A stretch of DNA of 26,406 nucleotides from SXRF01 sp039808985 (GTDB taxonomy: Bacteria; Pseudomonadota; Alphaproteobacteria; Rickettsiales; SXRF01), in NCBI GenBank assembly GCA_039808985.1, contig JBDHUC010000029.1, forward strand, positions 1 to 26,406, in the 5' to 3' direction. Below are positions 15,483-21,932 of this stretch, piece by piece. Position 1 is the stretch's first letter, and every line of letters begins with the position of its first letter. The notes beneath the pieces are model-generated. The model worked only from the letters and a program-made list of their open reading frames with translations. It did no database searches and was not told where the DNA came from. Both the position numbers and the translations under genes were made by a program.

Positions 15483-15654
15483 ACCCGGCTTTGGGGTGTC
15501 GTAGCCTTTCATAATACCGGTTTGTGTGACCGTAATCGCACTCCTCGCATGGCGGGGAGGCGCATGTGTATGTTCAGGTGAAAACCAAAGACATGCGCAA
15601 ACCTTGTATTATGGGTTTTACGAACTGCCCCGCCACCAGCAATCAAGCTGGTGG
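15483..15654 (+). ncRNA. Structured 5' leader (riboswitch/RNA-element candidate)
   Basis: Five successive stem-loops can be drawn: ACCC/GGGT (15483-15497), CGGT/ACCG (15518-15532), CTCCTCGC/GCGGGGAG (15541-15559, one G-T), GCGCATGT/ACATGCGC (15560-15598) and CCACCAGC/GCTGGTGG (15633-15654). The last stem contains GGTGG, the apparent Shine-Dalgarno of the gene at 15659. I cannot match it to a known RNA family. An alternative is a worn IS200/IS605 end, since such ends carry short hairpins. Confidence 0.45.
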
Positions 15655-15658
15655 TTTG

Positions 15659-15961
15659 ATGGGGATTCTTGATATGTTTTCCAGAAGAAGCAAGCGCGTT
15701 ATCAAAAAACAGCCTATTGAAATAGCTTTCGACATGCTGATGAACGCGATGATAATTGCCTATGGCTACAAGCATAATAAAAAATTCATTCCCGGCGAAA
15801 ATGATTTAAAAATTTTTGATTGTTTCGTTGAGGAGCTTTCAAGCAGCTATGTAACAGCGCGCTATATTTCACGCTGCCTCCATAAGCGCAGGCGCGGCGA
15901 AGAAGAAGTGTCGCCAAAATTTTCCAATCCAGAAAGCTTTGATTATCATTATCCGAAGTGA
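15659..15961 (+). CDS. Orphan 100-aa basic/helical protein
   Basis: A 100-aa protein when started at the ATG at 15659, four bases after GGTGG. The reading frame is open back to a GTG at 15566, but that part is built of hairpins and is probably leader. The N-terminus is basic ('FSRRSKRVIKKQ'); two helices follow ('IEIAFDMLMNAMIIAYGYKHNKK' and 'LKIFDCFVEELSSSYVTARYISRCLHKRRRG'), with an aromatic-rich end ('DYHYPK'). There are no membrane spans or known motifs. It converges on ymdB, stops 33 bp apart. Function unknown. Confidence 0.5.
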   Translation: MGILDMFSRRSKRVIKKQPIEIAFDMLMNAMIIAYGYKHNKKFIPGENDLKIFDCFVEELSSSYVTARYISRCLHKRRRGEEEVSPKFSNPESFDYHYPK

Positions 15962-15994
15962 GTTGCTGATATAACAGAGCGCGCTGGAATCTGG

Positions 15995-16783
15995 TCAAGA
16001 CCGGGATGATAGCGCCCGGCACTCTGTCGCCAGCCCGGTTTTATCATCAATTTCCACATATAATCCGCAAATAGTTGCTACCCCCTGCGCGGCTTCCATT
16101 TTTACCTTCGAGATTTTAGTCAGGAAGCGTTCCAGCGGCGCACTTGCTTCAAATCCAATCACCGAATCATAATCACCACACATCCCGGCATCGGTCTGGT
16201 AGGCCGTTCCTTTTGGCAGGATACGGGCATCCGCAGTCGGCACATGCGTATGGCTCCCAACCACAACGCTCACGCGTCCATCCAGGTATTTTCCCATCGC
16301 CATTTTTTCTGATGTTGCTTCGGCATGTATATCAACCAATATAGAGCAATTTCCCAGCCGGTATTTTTCCAATATTTCATCAGCAGTTGCAAATGGGCAG
16401 CGCGTATGCTCCTTGTGGAATACCTGCCCCAGCAGATGCAGAACCAGCAGCTTGCGCCCATCCGCAAACGATAATAAATAATGCCCGCTGCCTGCTGTTT
16501 TCACCGGGAAATTTTCCGGACGCAGCAATCTTTTTTCCTGCGAAAGATATGGGACTATATCCTTGTGCTGGTCCCATATATGGTCGCCTCCGGTTATTAC
16601 ATCAACGCCGTTTGCAAAAAAATCTTTAGCAATCTGCGGAGTAATTCCAAACCCGCCTGCAGCATTATCGCCATTAACTATAACAGCATCAAGCAACATT
16701 TCTCGGCGAAACTGCGGCACGTTTTTTACCACGGCATCACGCCCGCTACGCCCCACTACATCACCAAGAAATAATACTTTCAT
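15995..16783 (-). CDS. ymdB: YmdB/TIGR00282-family metallophosphoesterase
   Basis: A 262-aa calcineurin-like phosphoesterase; the Bacillus relative YmdB hydrolyses 2',3'-cyclic nucleotides. Visible motifs: 'MKVLFLGDVVGRSGR' with Asp8, 'NGDNAAGGFGIT' (38-48), 'GGDHIWDQHK' (65-74), 'DIHAEATSEK' and 'GSHTHVPTAD'. Compared with the family as I recall it ('NGEN' and 'GNH'), position 39 is Asp instead of Glu and position 67 Asp instead of Asn, both metal-site positions. The gene is the last of the zapA - 6S - fthC - ymdB block, an order often seen in Alphaproteobacteria. A 91-bp palindromic element separates it from fthC. Confidence 0.88.
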   Translation of the reverse strand: MKVLFLGDVVGRSGRDAVVKNVPQFRREMLLDAVIVNGDNAAGGFGITPQIAKDFFANGVDVITGGDHIWDQHKDIVPYLSQEKRLLRPENFPVKTAGSGHYLLSFADGRKLLVLHLLGQVFHKEHTRCPFATADEILEKYRLGNCSILVDIHAEATSEKMAMGKYLDGRVSVVVGSHTHVPTADARILPKGTAYQTDAGMCGDYDSVIGFEASAPLERFLTKISKVKMEAAQGVATICGLYVEIDDKTGLATECRALSSRS

Positions 16784-16791
16784 TTTTTTCC

Positions 16792-16882
16792 TGTCATACT
16801 GTGAACGGCTTAAGACGTTGCACAGGATCTTTCATAATTGCATGATATCCTGCGCTAACGCTACGCGCCCTGCAGGATGACA
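16792..16882. repeat. 91-bp palindromic element overlapping the fthC 3' end
   Basis: TGTCATACTG (16792-16801) is inverted as CAGGATGACA (16873-16882). Inside, CAGGAT (16823-16828) and ATCCTG (16847-16852) with TCAT/ATGA form a strong hairpin. The right arm is translated on the minus strand as the last residues of fthC ('NVILQGA' and the TAG), so the element provides that gene's C-terminus and stop. It shares CCTGTCAT and GCACAGGATC with the 15224-15408 element. Confidence 0.6.
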
Positions 16883-17430
16883 TTTCCTTCTTCCGTCACC
16901 ACCATATCCATTTTTTCGTCATGCGGCTCTGCTTCAATATTCTCCACCCGCTGCATGGCATAAGCCGCGCCGATAAACATAATATTTTTATTTATGGAGC
17001 GCAGGTGGGAAATAGTTGCATCATAATAGCCGCTGCCATAGCCTATCCTATAGCCCTTATCATCGAATGCCACCAGCGGAATAATCATAACATCCGGAAT
17101 TATTACCGGCAAATGCGGCTGAGGACAAAAAATACCGTACCTGCCTGCTATAAGCGGCATATCCGGCGAGCATTCAAGTAATTTAAGTATCCTACTGTAT
17201 TCATCAATTACAGGAAGCGCGGTTTTGCTGCCATTTTCCTGTAATTTTGCAAGCGCAACCCCAACATCTATTTCACCGCGTATCGCACAATATCCAGCAA
17301 CGCTTGCCCCTGCCGGAATCACGTTCAGCAAATGCCCGGATAAAGAGCAAGCCGCCAAATCAGATTCCTGCGGCTTTATTTCCATGCGCGCTGCTATTAT
17401 TTTTTCACGAAGCGTTTGTTTATCAGCCAT
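16861..17430 (-). CDS. fthC: 5-formyltetrahydrofolate cyclo-ligase
   Basis: A 189-aa enzyme that converts 5-formyl-THF with ATP to 5,10-methenyl-THF in one-carbon metabolism. Family signatures: N-terminal 'LREKIIAARMEI', 'VAGYCAIRGEIDV' (residues about 44-56), 'LPVIDEYSRILKLLE', 'VMIIPLVAFDDKGYRIGYGSGYYDATI' (catalytic and ATP-binding loop) and 'PHDEKMDMVVTEEGNVI'. The usual third Gly of 'GYGGGYYD' is Ser here. It lies directly after the 6S RNA gene, the classical ssrS-fthC (ygfA) order. The last residues and the stop come from a palindromic repeat, which may have replaced the original C-terminus. Confidence 0.93.
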   Translation of the reverse strand: MADKQTLREKIIAARMEIKPQESDLAACSLSGHLLNVIPAGASVAGYCAIRGEIDVGVALAKLQENGSKTALPVIDEYSRILKLLECSPDMPLIAGRYGIFCPQPHLPVIIPDVMIIPLVAFDDKGYRIGYGSGYYDATISHLRSINKNIMFIGAAYAMQRVENIEAEPHDEKMDMVVTEEGNVILQGA

Positions 17431-17470
17431 AAATTATGCGCGGCGCCTGAGCACAGGTTTAAAATGAGAA

Positions 17471-17636
17471 CGAACGGAACCGCCTACTGGCCGTCGGTTG
17501 AAACAAGCCGCATTCGACCCGTCTGTAAAGGTGGGCGCCGTGTATGCAGGGGCAACACCCCGGCCAGTGACAGCTCCCGAACAAAAGGTATTGGTCCAAG
17601 GGACAATGTACCTAACGAACCGGGCAGAACCGTTCG
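17471..17636 (-). ncRNA. ssrS: 6S RNA
   Basis: The gap between zapA and fthC holds a GC-rich sequence that folds on itself. Reading the minus strand, CGAACGGTTCTGCC (17636-17623) pairs with GGCGGTTCCGTTCG (17484-17471) except for a TT/TT internal loop; inner segments include GTCCCTTGGACC, CGGGAGCTG and GGGGTGTTGCCCC. The 166-nt length, the long rod-like fold and the zapA-fthC location fit 6S RNA, which binds sigma70 RNA polymerase in stationary phase. True ends may extend to about 17440 and 17642 through GGCGC/GCGCC. The call rests on synteny and fold. Confidence 0.85.
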
Positions 17637-17644
17637 GGCGCAGT

Positions 17645-18010
17645 CTAGCGGATTTCAATACGCTCCGCAATCCTTTCAATGCGCTCGGCTATTTCATCGA
17701 GGGTTACTGCCATGGCATCTTCGGTGTAAACTGTTTCGGAAGTAGCGCCAGACTCAGAAGCAGCAGGAACATAGCGGGCCGCGGCGCTTAATTTCTCAAT
17801 TTCTCTTTTATTATCAATAATTTCATCAGCCATAGTGATTGCCGCCAGCAAAAAACCCATAACCTCGCCGGTATTGCCGCCCATACGCGAGGTAAGGTCG
17901 CGCACGCGCTCATCCACATCGTCAGCCAGCAGACGCAGATGCTCCTCCTGCCCGTCATCACAGGCAAGATGATATTCACGGCCATTGATTTTTATGTTCA
18001 CAATTGTCAT
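17645..18010 (-). CDS. zapA: Cell division protein ZapA
   Basis: A 121-aa protein that binds and bundles FtsZ at the division septum. The N-terminal globular domain is typical: 'VNIKINGREYHLACDDGQEEHLRLLADDVDERVRDL' (residues about 3-39), then 'VMGFLLAAITMADEIIDNKREIEKL', followed by a Ser/Ala/Thr-rich linker and a C-terminal helix 'LDEIAERIERIAERIE' suited to a coiled-coil dimer. Length is slightly above the usual 100-110 residues because of the linker. Its stop almost touches the 6S RNA gene, so both are likely co-transcribed and the RNA processed out. Confidence 0.92.
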   Translation of the reverse strand: MTIVNIKINGREYHLACDDGQEEHLRLLADDVDERVRDLTSRMGGNTGEVMGFLLAAITMADEIIDNKREIEKLSAAARYVPAASESGATSETVYTEDAMAVTLDEIAERIERIAERIEIR

Positions 18011-18229
18011 ATTTTACCCCGCTGGCTTGCATTTTTGCCCATTTTCTGTTAATAATCAATTTATTTATATTATTAATTATTAATAGCTTAGCGATAACCA
18101 CGCTAAAATCCGCCAAAATCCTTATATTTATATATAGATTGTCATAAAATCTTAACAACACTTGTAAGCGGTTTTACGGTAATGTTGTATCATAAACTAA
18201 TATTATAAGCGGTACTTTAAGAGAATAAT
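18011..18229. promoter_or_regulatory. AT-rich divergent promoter region with repeats
   Basis: 219 bp between the divergent zapA and 18230 genes. ACAACA (18155-18160) and TGTTGT (18183-18188) form an inverted repeat; TAAGCGGT occurs at 18165-18172 and 18206-18213. TATTATAAG near 18201 could serve as a -10, but no good -35 is at the right distance. GAGA at about 18220 is a weak ribosome site for 18230. A regulator-binding region is inferred. Confidence 0.35.
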
Positions 18230-19993
18230 ATGGCAGACGACCAGAAAAAAGAGTCAGCAGCGAAAGAAGCGCAGGATAAGGTATATAATTCCCTGCCTGA
18301 GCAGTTGGCTATCCGCCTTAAGAAAAATGGCGCGATAGCTGAAATAGCCCTGTTAGGCGGTGATGAAATTGATGCTTCCGCAATAACTGACGCCCAATAT
18401 CTTCAGATAGCTAATGATTTGATCAAGGACCGCGCCGCTAAGTTTAAAGCTAAAAGCCCAAGCGGAACGTCTTTTTCGTTAGAATTAAACATTTCGGAGC
18501 TTGATAAAAGGCTTGAACTTCTTGCTAAAGACGAGGCAACCAGAGCTCAGTATGATAAAGCAATAAAAGCTCTTGGCGCAGATTCATTTGATAAAGCGAT
18601 ACCCGATGAAACCAGAAGGGTGAAAATAGCAAAAGCCGTTGGTGATGCCGTTGAAGAAAACACCGGCAGCCTTCCTTTCCTCGGCGGCGCATCCTTCATG
18701 AATGCTGTTATAGGATTTTTTAAGTGGTTATTAAGCGGGGTTGATGGTTGGATTGATGGGCTTAAAGCTTCTGTAACCAGGGAAACTGCTAACGGCATAG
18801 CTGCTTCAACCGAAAAAAACCTTGCTGGCGCAGACATTGGCTTAAGCCAGGATACCATAAAGGAAATATCAACCGGTATACGAACCAGGGTGCTTAAAGA
18901 AAAAGGAGTTGCGGATAAAGACGCGCCGGAGCCGGAAACTCTTGCTAATACCAAAGGTGCTGAGCCGCTAAAAAAAGTGGCTCCAGCTATTACTACGAAG
19001 CCAGCGGAAGAAATAGCGAGTCCTGCCCAACAACCAGCACCAGCTATAAGCCCTCCGCCTCCGCCGCCAACACCTAAAGCCGACAAGCCCCTTGCCCCAG
19101 CAGAAGCTGCTGTAGCTGCAGCCATAGCCTCAATAGAAAGAACAACAGCTACTGCAAAACCTGATGCGCCTCCTGCCTATGACACAAAAGATCTTCCTGT
19201 TCTGCCGAAACACGAATCATTACCGGGCAAAGATGGAGGCACTACCCAGCAGCAACCAGGCGCTCCTAGCACACCTGTGCAGCCAGCACCTAAAAAAGGG
19301 GATAAGGATCCAGTGCCAGGGCAAGTAGAAGTGAGAAATCCTGTTGCTCCTAAAATTGAGGTAAAAGCTCATGATTCACCTAAAAAAATAAAGCCTGGGC
19401 AAGATAAGACAAAGCCTGGTATTGCTACTGCGCCTGCGCCATCAGCTCCAGCCGCATCTCCTGCTCCTGTGGCAGCGGCGGCAGCTACCCCATCTCCGGC
19501 TCCAGTTCAACCAGCTCCGGCTCCTGCACCTGTACAGCAACAGCAAAGCCATCTGGAAAGAGCGATAGCTGATATAGCCAACGAACTTCTAGCTGATAAA
19601 AACATTCCAAACAGGCAGGAAGTTACCCGTGACTTAGCTACATTCCTGGCAAATAATGCCAAAGATATTGACTTGAATAATCCAAAGAAGGGCGTTGAAA
19701 AAGTTGTAGACAAGCTTTTTGACCAATCATCAAAAGACCAGTCAGCAATTAAAACTGCTAAGGCAATCAAAGAGTATAAAAGCTATACACCTGAAGCGTT
19801 AGTAAAAATGGGATTGGGCGATGAGCTTAAAAGAGCCATAAGGAAAAATAAAGACAAGTTGGAGCAGGCTATAGCATTGGATAACGCGGCAATTCAAGCT
19901 GGAAAGGAAATGAATGTGGCGGGGGTTACAGGAGATGGCCATGCACCATATATTCCAGCAAGCCGCCAAGGATCTCAAGCTTCCTATAGATAA
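18230..19993 (+). CDS. Uncharacterised helical protein with Pro/Ala-rich linker (possible effector)
   Basis: A 587-aa protein I do not recognise. No signal peptide. Residues 1-145 are charged and helical; about 148-180 is a hydrophobic/amphipathic stretch ('FLGGASFMNAVIGFFKWLLSGVDGWIDGL'); about 240-450 is low-complexity, Pro/Ala/Lys-rich and includes a run of six prolines ('AISPPPPPPTPKADKP') and Pro-Ala repeats; 455-587 is a second helical domain ('LERAIADIANELLADKN', 'LGDELKRAIRKNKDKLEQAI'). Two helical domains joined by a long disordered linker fit a surface-, scaffold- or secreted-effector protein. The Pro run resembles eukaryotic SH3/profilin-ligand stretches, but that may be chance. 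It is 23 bp upstream of another unrecognised gene and likely co-transcribed. Confidence 0.6.
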   Translation: MADDQKKESAAKEAQDKVYNSLPEQLAIRLKKNGAIAEIALLGGDEIDASAITDAQYLQIANDLIKDRAAKFKAKSPSGTSFSLELNISELDKRLELLAKDEATRAQYDKAIKALGADSFDKAIPDETRRVKIAKAVGDAVEENTGSLPFLGGASFMNAVIGFFKWLLSGVDGWIDGLKASVTRETANGIAASTEKNLAGADIGLSQDTIKEISTGIRTRVLKEKGVADKDAPEPETLANTKGAEPLKKVAPAITTKPAEEIASPAQQPAPAISPPPPPPTPKADKPLAPAEAAVAAAIASIERTTATAKPDAPPAYDTKDLPVLPKHESLPGKDGGTTQQQPGAPSTPVQPAPKKGDKDPVPGQVEVRNPVAPKIEVKAHDSPKKIKPGQDKTKPGIATAPAPSAPAASPAPVAAAAATPSPAPVQPAPAPAPVQQQQSHLERAIADIANELLADKNIPNRQEVTRDLATFLANNAKDIDLNNPKKGVEKVVDKLFDQSSKDQSAIKTAKAIKEYKSYTPEALVKMGLGDELKRAIRKNKDKLEQAIALDNAAIQAGKEMNVAGVTGDGHAPYIPASRQGSQASYR

Positions 19994-20016
19994 AATAATA
20001 TAAAAAAGGAAAGAAA

Positions 20017-21159
20017 ATGGCTGAACCTAATAACAAACCTTTTACACTTATGACTACGCCAGGTGGCGAAGCAGATACGGAAAGATTCAGGATAACGCCG
20101 ATTCCAGTTGATTTATTAAAACACCAGAATTTTTTGGCTGAAATAACTAAGGAAATGATTGATGAAATAGGGGCTGGAAATAACCGCTTGATAAAAACCG
20201 TAGTTGAAGTTGTAGACGGAGTAATGCGCGCTGGAGCCCCAAAGAAAGCCCCCGAAAGCGCCGAAAGAAAGAAATTTATTAAAGCTGCTTCTAGAGTAGC
20301 GCTGCCAGTTGTAGCAAAAAACTTTGGTGACACTACAGATGATTTAGCACAAAAAATTGCCTATGAGTTTATGCCTAAAGATGGCCCATCTTCTAATCCT
20401 GATGCAAACTTAATAGCAGAGGATATCAAGACTGCTTTTGTAACTGACAACTACGTCAGGGGTAAGTTTGCAGAAAAAATAAAAGAACAGCTTATTGAAA
20501 ACCGCGTTGAACTGTACCGTTCCATAAAAATAGACGCCAGCGGAGTGCCAGAACCCGAAAGAACATATACCCCGTTTGAACAGGCATTCAAGGATATGGT
20601 TGGAAATGTTATTACAAAAATGGCTGGGATAATGCCTGGAACTGAGAAATATAAAGTTATTACCCAAAACATGGTCGATGCTGCCGGACCAGAAATTAAG
20701 GATCAAATAAACCTGTTAAAAAATTCGAAAACAGCAGGAGAAGTTATGGCCGAAAGATTAATGGAACCAAAAAGAGGCGAAGAAGACCTAAACACTCCTC
20801 ATGGACAACTTGCTTATGAAATTCGTGTCCAGGCTGCTAAAAAATTATTTTCTATTATTAGCTCTTTTGCAACTGATGACCGTATTAAAGGTGAACTGGC
20901 AAAGACAATAACAAATGAAATGGATAATATAGCAAAAGAAAAGGGTAATAATTATTTAGTAGCATTGCTTGAAAAGGAAAGTGCAGATGCCCAAGGAAGC
21001 AAGCAGCCGGATACTGATTTAAAAAAAATCGCTGGAGAACCACTACCTAAAGGCATACGTCCTGCATCACCAGTACAAGAGGGGCAGCAGCTAAAACCAC
21101 CTGGTAGCCCTACTGTCATAAGACCACAAATGCCTGGTTTCAGTAACACACTGCAATAA
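20017..21159 (+). CDS. Uncharacterised helical protein, partner of the 18230 gene
   Basis: A 380-aa protein with AAAGGAAAG as ribosome site. No signal peptide or membrane span. The chain is nearly all helix up to residue 325, with segments of similar texture that could be diverged repeats: 'FLAEITKEMIDEIGAG', 'NLIAEDIKTAFVTDNYVRGKFAEKIKEQL', 'YKVITQNMVDAAGPEIKDQINLL', 'FATDDRIKGELAKTITNEM'. The last 55 residues are Pro/Gly/Gln-rich and disordered ('PLPKGIRPASPVQEGQQLKPPGSPTVIRPQMPG'). I cannot assign a family. Spacing (23 bp) and shared style with the 18230 product suggest a functional pair. It converges on the esterase gene with only 3 bp between stops. Confidence 0.6.
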   Translation: MAEPNNKPFTLMTTPGGEADTERFRITPIPVDLLKHQNFLAEITKEMIDEIGAGNNRLIKTVVEVVDGVMRAGAPKKAPESAERKKFIKAASRVALPVVAKNFGDTTDDLAQKIAYEFMPKDGPSSNPDANLIAEDIKTAFVTDNYVRGKFAEKIKEQLIENRVELYRSIKIDASGVPEPERTYTPFEQAFKDMVGNVITKMAGIMPGTEKYKVITQNMVDAAGPEIKDQINLLKNSKTAGEVMAERLMEPKRGEEDLNTPHGQLAYEIRVQAAKKLFSIISSFATDDRIKGELAKTITNEMDNIAKEKGNNYLVALLEKESADAQGSKQPDTDLKKIAGEPLPKGIRPASPVQEGQQLKPPGSPTVIRPQMPGFSNTLQ

Positions 21160-21162
21160 GTA

Positions 21163-21816
21163 TTAAACCCCAAAATTATCCTTAAGGAACTCTGCGGCTA
21201 TAGTTATTCCCTCAAGGTCGATGCTATGCCCCAGGAACTGGCGCGTATGCGGCGTGACATTAAGCCCGTGGTTTTTAAGGGTATCGGTTGCATGCACAAG
21301 CGAGGCATAAGGCACAACATCGTCAGCATTGCCATGAATCAGGCATACGGGCGGGCGGGCGACAATTTCCTTGGCCAGAACATCTGCCCCGATAAGCGCG
21401 CCGGAAAACCCAACCACGGAAGCGATAGGGGGCGTACGGCGCATGGCAAGATGCAGCGCGGTCATCGTCCCCTGCGAAAATCCAACCAGCGCGAGCTTGC
21501 TGTTATCAAGCCCCAACTCAACTAGCTGCTCATCAATAAATCCATTTAAAATATCAACCGCCTTGCGCGTTCCATCAAGCATATGCTGTGGCTGCCTGTC
21601 CATAAGCGAAAACCACTGGAAACCATAAGGGTTCACTTCACACACGAAGGGGGCGTTGGGCGCGATGAAATGCGCATCGGGCAAAGCGCGCGCGAATATA
21701 TCGGCAAGGTCGATGAGGTTCGGGCCATCGGCGCCCCAACCATGCAGGATCATAACCAGTTGTTTTGCTTTGCCGCCGGATGCAGGTTTTCGGAAAGCTG
21801 TGGGAGTCATCTTCAT
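21163..21816 (-). CDS. Phospholipase/carboxylesterase-type alpha/beta hydrolase
   Basis: A 217-aa cytosolic serine hydrolase of the YpfH/Abhydrolase_2 group. 'VMILHGWGADG' (oxyanion region, 21-31), nucleophile Ser114 in 'GFSQGT', Asp165 in 'HGNADDVVP' and His197 in 'FLGHSID' complete the triad. 'APNAPF' and 'GFQWFSL' are also typical. Such enzymes hydrolyse short acyl esters or thioesters; the natural substrate is not predictable. The start (ATG at 21816) abuts a palindromic element that fills the whole gap to polA, leaving no Shine-Dalgarno; an alternative ATG lies two codons downstream. Confidence 0.88.
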   Translation of the reverse strand: MKMTPTAFRKPASGGKAKQLVMILHGWGADGPNLIDLADIFARALPDAHFIAPNAPFVCEVNPYGFQWFSLMDRQPQHMLDGTRKAVDILNGFIDEQLVELGLDNSKLALVGFSQGTMTALHLAMRRTPPIASVVGFSGALIGADVLAKEIVARPPVCLIHGNADDVVPYASLVHATDTLKNHGLNVTPHTRQFLGHSIDLEGITIAAEFLKDNFGV

Positions 21817-21932
21817 AGGGTTCAGAGGCCAGGATTCAGGGTTCAGAGAGTAGAACTAACTAATATGGTTGCTGCCAAAAGGCAACTGTTATATGTTCAT
21901 AGCCAACTCTGAATCCTGGCCTCTGAATTCTT
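21817..21932. repeat. Palindromic element filling the esterase-polA intergenic gap
   Basis: TTCAGAGGCCAGGATTCAG near 21821-21839 is exactly inverted near 21911-21929 (CTGAATCCTGGCCTCTGAA), one arm next to each gene start. A further GGGTTCAGAG unit follows the left arm and the interior has GCC/GGC and TATA-like sequence (TAATAT, TTATAT). The GGATTCAG/GGGTTCAG units are those of the insert inside polA (23037-23150). Any promoter for either gene must lie inside it. Confidence 0.75.

Noticed and set aside
15566..15658. N-terminal extension (GTG at 15566) of the 100-aa protein
   Set aside because: The extension consists of two hairpins and part of the ribosome site, and has no good ribosome site of its own.
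18360..19125. Minus-strand Ala/Gly-rich frame over the 18230 gene
   Set aside because: It is the mirror of the Pro/Ala-rich linker and has no start signal.
20410..20706. Minus-strand open frames inside the 20017 gene
   Set aside because: No ribosome site or known motif; the plus-strand gene has both a good ribosome site and consistent composition.
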